Source: Digitaria exilis
Taxonomy: Eukaryota; Streptophyta; Magnoliopsida; Poales; Poaceae
Reading direction: 5' to 3'
DNA length: 64,000 nucleotides
Assembly: GCA_015342445.1 (NCBI GenBank)
Contig: JACEFO010002497.1
Coordinates: forward strand, 1,116,001-1,180,000
Position 1 is the first letter of the stretch; each line of letters opens with the position of its first letter. The notes beneath the pieces were generated by a model. It saw nothing but the letters and a program-made list of their open reading frames with translations, was not told the DNA's origin and did no database searches. This document shows positions 32,798-44,080 of this stretch, piece by piece. Position numbers and translations under genes: made by a program.

Positions 32798-33867
32798 TCA
32801 AGGGTAGATGGTCCTGGGGATGATGATGTCGCCGATGTTGTTGTGCCATGGGTCGGCGAGGTGGGTGGCCAGGTTCTCCAGCGGCCCGGTGCCTGGGTAC
32901 GCCGACTGCTGCACGCAGAACCCCACGAACGCCAGCATCGCCAGCCGGCCTGCTCGATCACACATCGATCATGTTAATTCTTAGCAAGTGCTTTGATGAC
33001 AAGTGCAGTGATCGATAGGATATGAATATATCACAAGGGACGCGTGATTATAGGGCTCACCGTTCTTGATCTCCTTGAGCTTGTACTCCTCGAACTTGAC
33101 GGGGTCCTTGGAGAAGCCGAGCGGGTCGAAGGCGCCGCCGGGGTACTTCTTCTTCTCAGGGTCCTTCTCCATGGTGCGCTGGTGCTCGGCGAAGGCGATG
33201 GCCACGAACTCGATGACCAGGATGGTGGGCAGCGAGCCCCATGGCACCGGGTTGCCCAGGTACGTGGCCTGACCGCCGGGGACGGCCGCCCACTCCTGCG
33301 CCTTCACCCAGTTGCCGAGGCCCAGCGCCTCCGGCACCAAGATCCCGGGCTGATCGATGCCAAAAGAACAATTGCAAATAAAGGTCAGGTCCATGCCACG
33401 CCCCCATCGTGTAATCGTGTTATTAGTGATTGTTCATCAGAAGTATATATGTAGTGCACGTAGCAGGCGTACGTACCACGGCGAGCATGGCCCACCGGCA
33501 GTGGTAGACCTCGGACTCCTTGAACCGCTCGAAGTTCTCCGGCACGGTGGCGAGGCCGAGGGGGTCGAAGCCGAAGTCACTGAGAAATTAAAAGAACACA
33601 AGTATATATCGTCAGCTCAGAGAATCTGCAGAGCAGAGCACAGTGGCTCCTCGGCGTCGTTAGCTAGCTAGCTTACCCGGGGGAGGAGCCGTCGAGGTGG
33701 GCAGGGCGAGGCTGGCCGGGCATCCACTCGGCGGACATGGTGACGCGGCCGGAGGTGGTGGCGTTGGCACAGAACGGGAGCCGGCTGGACCTGGACGAAG
33801 GCGCCAGCAGGCTGGGGACGCCCACGGCGCTGCAGCTCCTTAGCCCGCTCGACGACGCCATTGCCAT
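32798..33867 (-). CDS. Lhca1: Chlorophyll a/b-binding protein Lhca1 (photosystem I antenna)
   Basis: Four exons on the minus strand, 33867-33677, 33579-33477, 33349-33061 and 32949-32798, join in frame to 244 codons plus stop; every intron has GT-AG ends. The protein is a nuclear-encoded thylakoid light-harvesting protein of the LHCI belt around photosystem I. Residues 1-45 form a serine-rich, basic chloroplast transit peptide; the mature part starts near SAEWMPGQPRPAHLDGSSPG. Helix-1 signature FERFKESEVYHCRWAM carries the E and H/N chlorophyll ligands, the middle helix is in GSLPTILVIEFVAIAFAEHQ, and helix 3 has EIKNGRLAMLAFVGFCVQQ. LHCI type I (Lhca1) is indicated by GILVPEALGLGNWVKAQEW. 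Start chosen at the first ATG of a MAMASSSG reading. Intact, normal length. A broken copy of exon 4 lies at 25217-29350. Confidence 0.96.
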
Positions 33868-34014
33868 TGCTGCTAGCTGCTGCTTCCCGGTGTGTGTGCT
33901 GATCCTGAGGCGGATACGAGAGGAGGGGGGGAAGAGAAGTAGTGGCGTTTGAGAGCGGAGCAGAATCTGAGGCTACTATTAAGAGCACGAGCGGCCGGAG
34001 ACGAAGCGGGATGG

Positions 34015-34083
34015 GGGATATCCAAATGCCGCTGGCCATTGGCCGTGATATCTGTGTGCCTGAGCGCCATTGGGCCACGTGGG
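34015..34083 (-). promoter_or_regulatory. Lhca1 light-responsive promoter motifs
   Basis: About 150-215 bases upstream of the Lhca1 start codon, two GATATC boxes (34017-34022, 34047-34052) bracket a CCAAT box read as CCATTGG on the plus strand (34036-34042), and a perfect G-box CACGTG follows at 34076-34081, next to a second CCATTGG-like site at 34068-34073. GATA-CCAAT-GATA spacing and G-boxes are known light-response architecture of LHC genes. Function here is inferred from position. Confidence 0.65.
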
Positions 34084-34689
34084 ATCGGGGTATCTTTGGC
34101 TGTCCGACGTGGCATGGACCCCCTCACGGCCTCACCAAGAGGAGGAGGTTTCATGCTTTGTAATGGTCTGTCGACGACCATGAACTGCAGTCCACATATC
34201 TGTGGCTCTGGAATATCTACTGAGCAGCACAATGTTTGCTTTTTATCCATCAAATCCAAAAGGGGGATCAGGTGGGAGATATATTCCATTGCTCCCCGGG
34301 CTGTAAATTTTGCGAGAGCTGTAGTATTTCTTTTGCAAAGAGGTCTGGAATGATATTAGGAGTGGGAAAAAAATGCAATAAATCATCAATACGAGGACAA
34401 CATAACTTGGTCCTCACACGTTTGATAACAACTTCTTTTTTTGGGCGTCGTTTGATAACAACTATGATAAGCAAATGTTTGAATTGTTTAGGCAGAAATG
34501 TTTCCGTAACATACAAGTTTACAGAACTTTAGTAAAAGAATTGTGGCAGGATTGTTAAATCCAGAAGTTGAGGGAACACTCCAATCAGCTAGCCCTCGGC
34601 GAAGTGGAGGTAAGAAAAAATAGTATACCCAAATAAATTAATGAAGGAGCAAGAGCGACGCAATTGTCATGTTTGGAAAAACCAACTTC
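34084..34689. other. Intergenic, nothing recognisable
   Basis: No supported gene or element; short frames lack motifs. Confidence 0.4.
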
Positions 34690-34827
34690 AGGGCCTGTTC
34701 GGTTAATCCTAAACTAGGTAGTTTAGGGGAATAAAGAGGATTAAGTCATAAACAAGTCACTGCATGATTCAATTCCTTTCTTTCCCCTCTTATTCCACTT
34801 GGTTTTCCTCAAACCGAACACGGCCTT
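34690..34827. mobile_element. Harbinger/Tourist-like MITE
   Basis: The 137-bp segment starts GGGCCTGTTCGGTT and ends AACCGAACACGGCCT, an inverted repeat of about 14 bases. GGSCYTGTTCGGTT termini are typical of PIF/Harbinger-derived MITEs in grasses. Inner arms (AATCCTAAACTAGG, GAATAAAGAGGA) also partly pair. The 3-bp TSD is not certain. Confidence 0.65.
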
Positions 34828-34839
34828 AGGAAGCCCAAC

Positions 34840-36050
34840 TTCTAAAAGGTTTGTGAGCCTCATTTGTCTCTTTGACAGAAAAAAGGTCCAAGATAGGACA
34901 GTTGCCTGCTTGAGTCTTAACCAAGAGTTTCTTGAACAGGAACCACAAAATGAGCAGAATTGGAGAGCTTTACCGCGCCAAAGTGGGATACACCAAATGA
35001 CCAAATACACTTGATTTCCTTTGACGCCAAATGTAGACGGTGCAGTAGCTGAAACAGAGCTTCTAAATTGTATGTAAAGCTGCATCGCAAGTTCGCAACA
35101 ACTACCCGGACCTTGCTAATTCGCTGGCGCACGCCCCAAGGGCATTTGGCGGTCGATTGCAGACAGACTATCTCCTCTCTCCCAATTTTTTTGAATTTTT
35201 TTATTCCCATAACTTTCTGTATTTAGAATATCATAACTTATATACACATAACTCCTGAAAGTGTGGTGGCGTCTGCATCCTTTATGTCCTCTTTTAACGT
35301 TGGATCACACCGAATGTTCGACGACTACAAGTGTGTGGTTGATGGGTGGGAGCTGCAGAAGTGCTTCACATTCGTTGCCGGCATTGTGTATAGAGTTGCG
35401 GCTGTGTTGAGGCCCCAATCCAACCGTCATGTGAGTATCGTCGAGTGTAACCCGTGTTGATGTCCCAGTCCAACAAGGCGATCATAGATAGTGGTTTTTT
35501 CTCTCTTTTTTGGTTTTCCTGCCTACGGTCTCCCAATACCGTAATCTTGTATTTCTTCTCCTTTACTAATTGACACGCACTGTTTTGTTCTGTTCCTCAA
35601 AAAAAAACTCTTGAAAGTTACTTTCTCAATATAAACTTTGAAACATAACTTTTGCAAACACATTTATCAAAAAAATTTACCAAAACAATTTTTTATATGC
35701 CTATTCAAAAACAAGTTTTGTATGTCTTTTTAGACAAATTTATCATGACAACTTCTCCAACACATCTTTTTCTAGTGTATGTAACTTTTAGTAAATAAAT
35801 TATACACACAGTGTTCAATATATGCATAAGTTTTTTTTGTGAAAAGGACATATAAATTTAATTATAGCATAAAACAAAACTAATAGGTCAAATATATGAA
35901 TTATAAAGAAAAAGAAAGTAAAAAAAATCAGATTTGGATTCATGCTAGCGATCCTATCCATACAAATCTAATTTATTAGTTGAAGAAATGAAAATAAACA
36001 TAAATGAGACGACACGTAATCATGATCATGATAGTTAAAGGAAAGGTATC
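34840..36050. other. AT-rich intergenic DNA, nothing recognisable
   Basis: No supported gene. The region becomes strongly AT-rich after 35580. A short open frame at 35263-35460 lacks family motifs. Confidence 0.4.
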
Positions 36051-36052
36051 AC

Positions 36053-36097
36053 GTGCAAACCATCCTCTTCGTGCAAACCATCCTCTTCGTGCAAACC
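36053..36097. repeat. 18-bp tandem repeat, 2.5 copies
   Basis: GTGCAAACCATCCTCTTC occurs at 36053-36070 and 36071-36088, with a half copy to 36097. Confidence 0.9.
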
Positions 36098-36380
36098 ATG
36101 CAAACTTCAATCTGGGCCACACGATGTTGATCTAAGGGGGCGCTCAAGGGAGGTGGGTGGGGTGTATCCCATAATGACACCCTAAAGAGGTGCATGATGC
36201 AAATGACACCATCATCTTTAGTCTCGCAAGACATAGTTTTCACTATAGAGCTGTCCTCCATGCCAGGGACCACCGAGATCCCAGGGACACACAGGTCTAG
36301 GTCAGGGGAGCTATAATTGCAGCTGACGCCTTAACTGCAGATACCAATAGAGGAGGCACAAAGGTGTCCCATAGCGACAC
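36098..36380. repeat. Copy related to the foldback element at 40512-40770
   Basis: CAAACTTCAATCTGGGCCACA followed by CGATGTTGATC and a GGGAGGTGGG tract repeats the order seen in both arms of the foldback at 40512-40770. Inverted GTGTC-CCATA and GACACC words around 36165-36380 suggest one arm pair of a diverged member. Confidence 0.45.
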
Positions 36381-36559
36381 CCCTAGAGTAGGGATGGCAA
36401 CAAGCACGAAATATATGTGTGCCCACGGATAGCAAACCCGATGGGCATGGATGTGGGTCTAGATCTATGCCGGTGGATGTGGGCGTGACTCCAAACCCAA
36501 TGGATAGCCTTTAATGGATATAGAAAAATGGTATTCACGCCGCAAACCCGATAAGTAAC

Positions 36560-38012
36560 GTGTGCACCCTAACAATAGATGTATATATACCCAATTTTAG
36601 GGCAACTCCCCTTCAAACCTTGATAGGTACCGATTTGATTCGGTAAGAGGATGGTCCGATCTTCACGACAGTAGGTTAACGAACAAAAGATAACTTGCTG
36701 CGAACAGTGGGTAACTAGCTTTATACCTACCAAGGTTGGATGCGACCAATCGACGGGGAGAGAGGCACCAAAACCTTGAGGACTTCGACTCGATCTCTGA
36801 ACAACTGCAGAACCACAATCCTGGGGTAATTCCACACAAAACGGCACAGTCGAACTGACAACAGTAGAGCACAGATTACGGGACTAAACCACACAAATCG
36901 GCATAGCCGAAATGGCAACCGAAGAGCACGAAGTAGGGGACCTTAGAGAGATCTCTTCACAAGTCTAAGAAGAACAAGGAAGAACAAAGGTGTGCAAGGC
37001 ACTCAGTAGCTTGGTTGCAAAACCATATGTGGTTCTCTGTTTATCAATAATCAACTTCTATTTTCAGTAGTACATAGGGGATATTTATACTAGGAACAAC
37101 CCTCATAGATGAGTTTAAGATGAGTATGAATTGAAGGCACCACATTGGTAAGTGGAGAGCCAAGTGGTGGAGCTATTTATTTAGTCTCTTCAGCTCACGA
37201 GAAACAAGGGTGTGCAAGGCGCTCGCAGCTTGGCTGCAAAACCATATGTGGTTCTATGTTTATCAATAATCAACTTCTGTTTTTAGTAGTACATAGTGGA
37301 TATCTATACTAGGAACAACCCTCTTAGATGAGTTTAAGATGAGTATGAACTGAAGGCACCACGTTGGTAAGTGGAGAGCCAACTGGTGGAGCCATTTATT
37401 TAGTCTCTTCAGCTCACGAGAAACTGCTTGACTACTGGCAGCCTCCACTAAAAAAGTCATTACTCCTTATTGGAAACTCCAAATGATGATCCGTTTGTTG
37501 GGTTAGAAACTAGACCTAATGAAGCTTCCAACCATGTATAACATGCACTTTGAATCTTGAGAGATTGGTACAGTTTTGCATGAAAACTTTACCCTTGAAA
37601 ATTCTTCGAGTAGATTCTTGAACTTCTGACACGTCTTCATAATCTAGTCGGATCTCAAGATTAAAAGTTTCAAAGTACTCGGAACTTGATGGTAATATTA
37701 CGTAGACTTCATAAGCTTTCCATCAAGTATTTATTCACAGTCATAGCCTTCGGGAATCAAGAAAAAAGTACTCGGATGTACTCGGTTGATGGCTGAAAGT
37801 ACTTGGCTGAGTTGTATCTGCATGAGTAAACCTGAGAACAATAAAAGCACAACATTTAGGTAGTATAAAATTCCCATGCATGTTGAAGTTAATTTCAGTA
37901 AGGAGTGAGTTCACCTTGTTTTGGAGTTGTTTTGCTTGGGTACGAGTAATTGGTCCTTCGTACACTCGTGCATTTGTATCCTTGGTTAAGATGTCCTCAT
38001 CAAACCTTCGTC
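36560..38012 (-). mobile_element. Ty3/gypsy remnant: polyprotein C-terminus and LTR
   Basis: On the minus strand a frame at 38019-37741 encodes GPITRTQAKQLQNKVNSLL, as in the remnant at 5772-6053, followed on that strand by sequence conserved between both copies (37915-37480 against 5940-5430) and then LTR-like DNA to about 36560. The LTR part contains a 220-bp tandem duplication. The rest of the element is missing. Confidence 0.6.
36984..37424. repeat. Tandem duplication of about 220 bp
   Basis: Copies 36984-37203 and 37204-37424 both run from ACAAxGGTGTGCAAGGC to TTCAGCTCACGAGAAAC, with scattered substitutions only. It probably duplicates part of a retroelement LTR, including the AACCATATGTGGTTCT palindrome. 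Confidence 0.9.
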
Positions 38013-38559
38013 CCCCCAAGCCCCGACCCCGACTCGTGAGTTCGCGACTCGCAAGGGTTGCCCATCACCCTCGCAGATCTAGCGCGCGCAGACCACTCCC
38101 TCCAGCCACTTGTCGCTGGCTGGCTCCTCCAGCTACTCGTCGTTGGCTCTCCTGCTCACCACTGGTTGGCTCCCGTGTCGTTGTCCTCTCTCCTCACGGC
38201 CTCATCGGATCCTGTCTCGATTCAGCAGCACCACTTGCTCCCTCTCCCTCTCCTCCCAAGCCTTTGGAACCAAGCAACCAGCGGCGCAGCTTGCGCCCTC
38301 TCCCTCTCCTCTCAAGTCTCAATCCAGGTAGCCAGCAACTCCAGCCGCACACAAGGCCAGCGGTAAGCTATTCACACTCTCAGGTCCAAGATTTTTGTGG
38401 GTTTATGGGCAAACCCGCGGGCATATATTATCTATGGATAATGGGCGCGGGCATGATTTCCTACCCGTGGCAAATAGCGAGCGCAGGCACGGGGTTTATA
38501 ATACAGGCATTTATATCTGAAATCACTATTCGCGCAGATTTTACCCGTTGCCATCTCTA

Positions 38560-40350
38560 CCCATGCGGGAGATGACGCACTAGTCACCATCTTCACCAGT
38601 CCGGAGCACCGGACATGGTTTTCACCAGAGAATTGACCTCGACCTCCATGTCAGAGCTCACCAGGACCAACACGGGCCTAAAGATTGGATAAAGGATAAA
38701 GGAGGTCCCACAGTGGTGCCAAAGGGCGCATACATCGATGTCGCCAGCCCCACCCAGCAGAGGCCAAACCCACCTTTGGCCAACGGTCATCGCCTCGACG
38801 AGGGTTTCCGATCCAGGGAGAACGTAGATCCAAGGCAAAGAGGTGTAGATCCGACACATGGATGCTAGATGCCAGTGGACGGTGACGAGCAGCCCCACAT
38901 GCCAGCACCGGCAGCAGCCTCCCTAGGGCTAGGAGAATGTGTCACTTGACAGCGGGCTAGGGAGGAGCAGAGCTAGCGGCGTAGTCTCCCTCTCAAGCGA
39001 CTCGAGGTCCTTTTCGGACTCATGTTGCAGTTCTTGAAATGACAATCTGCTATAGCAATGAACAGCTCTAGTAATCGCCATGTTTTCCTTCTATTCCTAT
39101 GACGCGCGACACTCCCACTCTCGGCTCCCTCCACGCCTACCATAGGAAGGCACGGGTCCCCTCGCTGCTGCCCGAGTGTGAAATCGGAAGTCTGTCCCCC
39201 GCGAGGAGGGTGATGGCTAGATGAGTTGCCAGGTCGACGGCGATGCAATTTTCCAGCGAAGTTGGGGCTGCTCTAGCGGTCTATTATACTTGTCAGATCT
39301 ATGGTCCCCTGGGGTGGATCTACGATCCCCTTCTGTTGATATGTTGTCTTCTCCAGCGGAGCTCTGTCCATGGTGCCTGGTGCTTGTGTTTGGGCGACGA
39401 TGGTTGGTCTGTCTTGCGGCGGTGGGGCATCTCTATTCGTGGATCTCACAACTGCTACTACTGTATGGAGGCGGACGATTGGGTGGGCGTGGCACCTTCG
39501 GGTGTGACACAGCAACCATGTTTGGTAGCTCGAGTGACCATGGTGGTAGCTGACCTCCTCTTGTATAAGTTTTGGGCAAAACCTCAACCCGTTTGTTGGG
39601 TTAGCCATATAATGGTTAGTGTTTGGTCGCCGTTCCCTTCCTTAACGTATTGTACATTGTGCTACTTTCGGCATGGGTCAGAGGTCCTCCAAGTGGAAAC
39701 CTAATTCATGCTTGTTAGATGGACGGCGACATTGTCATAAAATTGTGACACGTCATCATGAAGGTCCTCTGCCTGTCACTCATTACCTAGATGGAGTATG
39801 TTTGTGGTCTCTATGAGACATGTTTTGGTGAGCAACAATCCAACACAAGATACGTTTATGGCAAAATGATTCACACAATAAGTTTCTAAGTTGATGAGAG
39901 ATGTGACGAATTGGTATTGCATAAAGACAATCATAGACGAAGAAGAAGATTGAAGTTTAGTCTACTAGTTTCATTTCTTTGTCTTAGAGTTTTTTCTTGT
40001 GTTCTTTGAGATCATCCTTTTGAGGATTTGAATATAAAAACTCGTGTACCCCTTTGACCTATATATACACCATATTGATATAGTAGGTCGTCCTTCATTT
40101 AAAAACAATCATTTGGAGGCGAGGCAACTTATATTGACCTAGAGTTTGTAGTTTGTGATGTTTCTTTTAATCCTCGGTTTTTTAATCTGTGTGTTCATGC
40201 GTTAGCTTGCACAAGTTTTGAGTTGGGACCCAGATCAATCATGTATTTGGCTTGATTCATTCCTGTAGTTTGTAAGCTTGTTTGTAAGTCGTGAGTCTCT
40301 TGAGCTGCATACAGATAAATTTGTGAGCCCTCGTTAAAAAAAAAAGAAAT
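38560..40350. other. Possible poly(A)-tailed retroelement, no coding motifs
   Basis: A GC-rich first part (38600-39600) changes to T-rich DNA and ends in GTTAAAAAAAAAAG at about 40336-40347, as a LINE or processed insertion would. I see no endonuclease or RT motif and no convincing target-site duplication, so the call is tentative. Confidence 0.3.
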
Positions 40351-40511
40351 CGCCACCCACTTAATCAAACTCCAGGTGCGTGTGCTGGGCTCCCCCCGTA
40401 CCTGGGCCCAAACTGGCCTGTCTGGCCATGTTCTTTGTTGTATGCGTTCTCCTCACGCCAATACTCAGTTCCTCTTGGCAGTTATTTTTCTCAAAAAAAA
40501 ACTTGGCAGGA

Positions 40512-40770
40512 CATATCTGGTGGAAACTAACTTCCCGTGGAAACTATGGAAACTTCAATCTCGACCACAAGATATTGATCCAAGGGTTCACCCAGATCAG
40601 GTGGAAGGAGTGAATTGCAAAACTCAGGGGAGGTGGGAGGGGTGATTTGCAAGACGTTTTTGCAAATCACTCCTCCCACCTGATTTGGTCGCACTCGTGG
40701 ATCAACATCGTGTGGCCCAGATTTTAGTTTCCATAGTTTCTACGGAGAGGTTGGTTTCCATAGGATACGT
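40512..40770. mobile_element. Foldback (hairpin) element, about 260 bp
   Basis: Left arm (GGTGGAAACTAAC ... AGGTGGGAGG) and right arm (CCTCCCACCTG ... GTTGGTTTCCATAGGA) are inverted copies of about 120 bases each, separated by a short centre near 40655. The arms share CTATGGAAACT, CCACA-GAT-TTGATCCA and GGTGATTTGCAA. The transcript would fold into a long hairpin. No clear TSD is visible. Confidence 0.75.
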
Positions 40771-40774
40771 TGCC

Positions 40775-42458
40775 TATAAATAAAGTTGTCACAGGCCCAC
40801 CTCATCTCAGACCGCCAAAATTTCAAGAAAACAGAACAAAAAAAGATATAATGCACACTATGCAACATCCAAATCCAAAATAATGGAGGATATGCTGGAA
40901 CTTGTCAACGTTGTCCTTGCTGATATAATTTTTATTTCCAGGATAACAGAGCCTTTACTCTTGCTATGAATGCACTCGCTCATAAAATTGTGATCTGGGA
41001 TTGCAGGGCCACGTGCAACTCCCTTTCTCTACAATATATGTTACTACGTGAAAGTCGGAAATTAAGGATTGTAATTTTGGTAGGCATACAGTCAAGTTGA
41101 TTACAAACTTTAACTGACGAGATCAGTTGAATATTGCCCGCGGAAGAAGGTATCTTGGCTAATTAAGCTTTGGTATCGCCTTCGTTTCACCATATTTTTT
41201 TATCCACATATCTAATGAAGCACAAGAGCAAACAACTCCAGGTTGGAACTCCTGTTGCCAACCCGAGTTCGAATCTTGGTACCAACTTCTTCGAGACAAA
41301 ACCAGAGAGACGCCTCTCCCTCTGGTCTAGTTTTCACAAGAGCAAAAAACTAAAGCATTAAGATTTATTGAATACATGTATCGTCGATCTCTTAAATGTG
41401 TGTAAATTCTGTGTAGTTATTGGCTTATTGCTAAATGATGTTGTCTGTGCATGTGAATTAACACAAATATCAAGAACGGATGGAGTAGCCAGTTACCTTT
41501 TACATATATATAGTACTTCTAGGTTTCATGCAATTGCAATTTCTAAAATGTACACCCTTCATTCCAAAATAAATGCCATTTTAGCAAATTTCAGACACAT
41601 TAAGTAATAGCGAGAAATGATCATGTTGCTCCTAATTATTCATACTAGTTGTGATTCAAAACCACAACGTTTCAAAATCCTAAACAAATGTGCACGCATT
41701 GGAACCAGATATATAACCACAATTGATGATTTAATTGGCTCCATACGCTTCTTCGTGCATTTTGTTATGCTGTTGTGAGTGTTGCTTTAATTAGATGAAC
41801 CTTACTAGACCCTAAAGCTTCAATTGGGACAAAATTTGAACCCTACCTAAAGGTTAACTTGGGGCAAAATTCAAATGCTAAAAGAACATTTATTTTGAGA
41901 CAGAGATAGTAATGTTGTAATAAGAAACCAGGATTTAATGTTTTTGGTGTTCAGATTTGAAGACTACTAGTATGTCAGTGTTGAAGGCGACTATTTCCTT
42001 TTTCTTAACAAACAGACTAAGATTTAATATATAAAATATATAATACATTTACTTTGTCATAGATTTCATATAGTACTATATAAATTTTGTAGCTATATGT
42101 ATCATTTGGCACAAATATGTTACCAGATTTTCTTATCACAGTAACTTTTATATCATCATATCTAAAAAGATGTAATGATCAAATGTGCATATAGATGCCA
42201 TATATTAACAAGTGTACTATTTATGATAAATTTATCCATTATTATAGGCGTGCTGCGCTTTTTATAGAAGGAACATGTGCTTTTGCTGTTACTATATGGA
42301 AAAGGTTTAACCTATCAAATTTAGAGACCTTAAGTTTCATTAAAAAATTAGAGGCCTTAAACAGCAACATTTTTGTGAATCTAAGAACACATGCATGAAA
42401 AGTTGAAAACACATTATTTTGATTCAGAAACGCGCCCATCAATGATAAACAAACACAT
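40775..42458. other. AT-rich intergenic DNA
   Basis: No supported gene. A weak tRNA-like GAGTTCGAATCTTGG near 41264 was considered and not called. Confidence 0.4.
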
Positions 42459-42621
42459 TCAGGCCATGTTCAGATTCCCAACTATTCACTATTCATTCTA
42501 ACTTTTCACTATTCATTCCAACTTTTCACTATTCCTTCCTCATAAAACACGCTTCCCAGCGAATGCTACAATGTTTTTCTTATGCTACAGTGTTTTTTCC
42601 TACAATCTAAACACACCCTCA
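42459..42621. mobile_element. 157-bp MITE, copy 1 (TSD TCA)
   Basis: The element 42462-42618 starts GGCCATGTTCAGATT and ends AATCTAAACACACCC, with a 3-bp TSD TCA (42459-42461, 42619-42621). The body has TTTTCACTATTCATTC repeats and ATGCTACA-GTGTTTTTC. The same element occurs inverted at 57553-57709. Confidence 0.85.
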
Positions 42622-42844
42622 ATGGAGAGTTTGAAATTGCAATATGTATAGGCCTAGTAACAAAATGTTTCCTTGCAAAGAAAAAAAAAGAATAATGAAC
42701 CGTTGAAACAAGCAGCCCTTTCCGGTACTATGAAACATGCTGATGGATCTTGCCAGCAGCAGGTCATTACTAGCCCCTGGTTTCGTTGTTCCCTGGCTGT
42801 CAGTCTTGGGATCCTTGCTGCCCCTTCTCTCACAGTCTCACCTT

Positions 42845-43018
42845 TCGGGGTGTGTTTAGTTGGGAGGGGAGGAAAAGAACTTCTTCTGAAAAGTGTGTTT
42901 GTGAGAGGGATGAATAAAAAAATTGAAAAAAAGTTAAAGAGGAACTTTTCTAGAAAGCGTGTTTTCTAATAGAAATAAATAGTAGAGTAAAAAAACTTCT
43001 GGACTAAACACGGCCTCG
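42845..43018. mobile_element. 168-bp MITE upstream of the AT-hook gene (TSD TCG)
   Basis: The element 42848-43015 has ends GGGTGTGTTTAGTTG and GGACTAAACACGGCC with a 3-bp TSD TCG. Its termini resemble those of the 157-bp MITEs. It ends about 85 bases before a TATA box. Confidence 0.75.
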
Positions 43019-43098
43019 ATGTCCAGGAGAGCACGAGAAAAGATTAGAAGTAACCTTGTCCCTACGCGGCAGCCGTAATTAAAGCCAAGGGCCGTAAT

Positions 43099-43110
43099 TA
43101 TATATATAAA
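43099..43110 (+). promoter_or_regulatory. TATA box of the AT-hook gene
   Basis: ATATATATAAA lies about 980 bases before the start codon at 44081. A 5' UTR with an intron (likely donor at 43650, acceptor between 44030 and 44062) accounts for the distance. A six-codon upstream frame starts at 43456. Confidence 0.5.
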
Positions 43111-44080
43111 CCGGCATCTGTCAGGGGCTGCAGCAGCAGCCAGCGCCCAGTGGGGGAGTGGAGTGCAGCTCACTCGTTTTCAACGGTTGGTAAACAAAGC
43201 GCAAAACTGAGCAACCGAGTGACAGCTCCACAGAAAAGCAACTCTAGCAAGCAAGCACAACGCTCTCTCCCTCTCTCTCATCGCGTGGTTTGTACAGTCT
43301 CCTGCCGCTGGTGTCCCGCAGCCGCAGGGAGCTCACAGCTACTACTGTTAGAGCTCAAGCACCAAAGGCTCTCTCCACTCCACTGCTGGCCTAGTACCGC
43401 CGCCTGCTCGTTCAAGAATCTTCCAGCTTTCCCCAAACAGCACCATCCTTTGGCTATGGCCTCTGCTTCTTGATCTGTGGTGGGTCTCCCGGTGTCTCAG
43501 TCTCAATCTAAGATCAGTGCCAATCTACCTCGAGCCCCTTTTCCCCTTCGGTGCTAGCAAAAAAAAATCCCATCTTTTGACCGCTGGAGCTTGGGAAATG
43601 GGTTTTGCAGTAGGATGTTTCTTCAAGGGCAATACTAATTTGATGCAAGGTCAGCTTCTTTCTATCTCTGTATTGCTTAATACATCATTTGAATGGTTCT
43701 GCTCTAATCTGTTCCTATCATTCTGCGTTCTATTGATGCATCCCATCTGAGGTTAGAGATTTATCTGGGATATCTGTTTCTTGCGCTTATGGCTGTGGAT
43801 CTAAGTTCAACTCTCAGATTAATCTATCATTCATTCTAGAGTATTCAATCCACAGTTCTAGTTGGGTTTTACAGTAAGTTCATCGATATTCTCGTGCAGA
43901 TTGCTAGATTGTTTTGGCTGCACTGTCCTAGAGCAAGGTTCCTACCATTGAGATATTTCGTTCCAAAAAAGGAAGCAACAAGACAAACAGCACAGGCCTC
44001 ATCTAGATATCTTCACAGCTTTTAGCTTCAGCTGTTTGTTACCTGGTACACACATCTGTAGCCTCTGCTGAATTGAATCA

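Larger units (their letters stand above)
36389..38559. mobile_element. hAT-like element hosting a gypsy fragment
   Basis: The ends TAGGGATGGCAAC and GTTGCCATCTCTA are inverted repeats of the hAT type. Subterminal parts on both sides carry CCCGATGGGCATGG and ACCCGCGGGCAT words. The flanking octamers CCCTAGAG and CCCATGCG agree at only five of eight positions, so the TSD is poor. Interior positions about 36560-38012 are a gypsy remnant; 38013-38390 is CT-rich sequence with spurious open frames. Confidence 0.55.

Noticed and set aside
32981..33454. Frames antisense to Lhca1 exon 3 and other shadow frames
   Set aside because: They mirror a well-supported spliced gene.
37880..38575. 231-aa open frame
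   Set aside because: Crosses from a gypsy remnant into CT-rich hAT sequence; the opposite strand carries the recognisable gypsy frame.
41220..41290. Possible second SINE (GAGTTCGAATCTTGG box B-like)
   Set aside because: Box B deviates and no box A at a proper distance could be found.
43517..43750. 77-aa frame upstream of the AT-hook gene
   Set aside because: Sits in the probable 5' leader and across a likely intron donor at 43650; at most an upstream frame.
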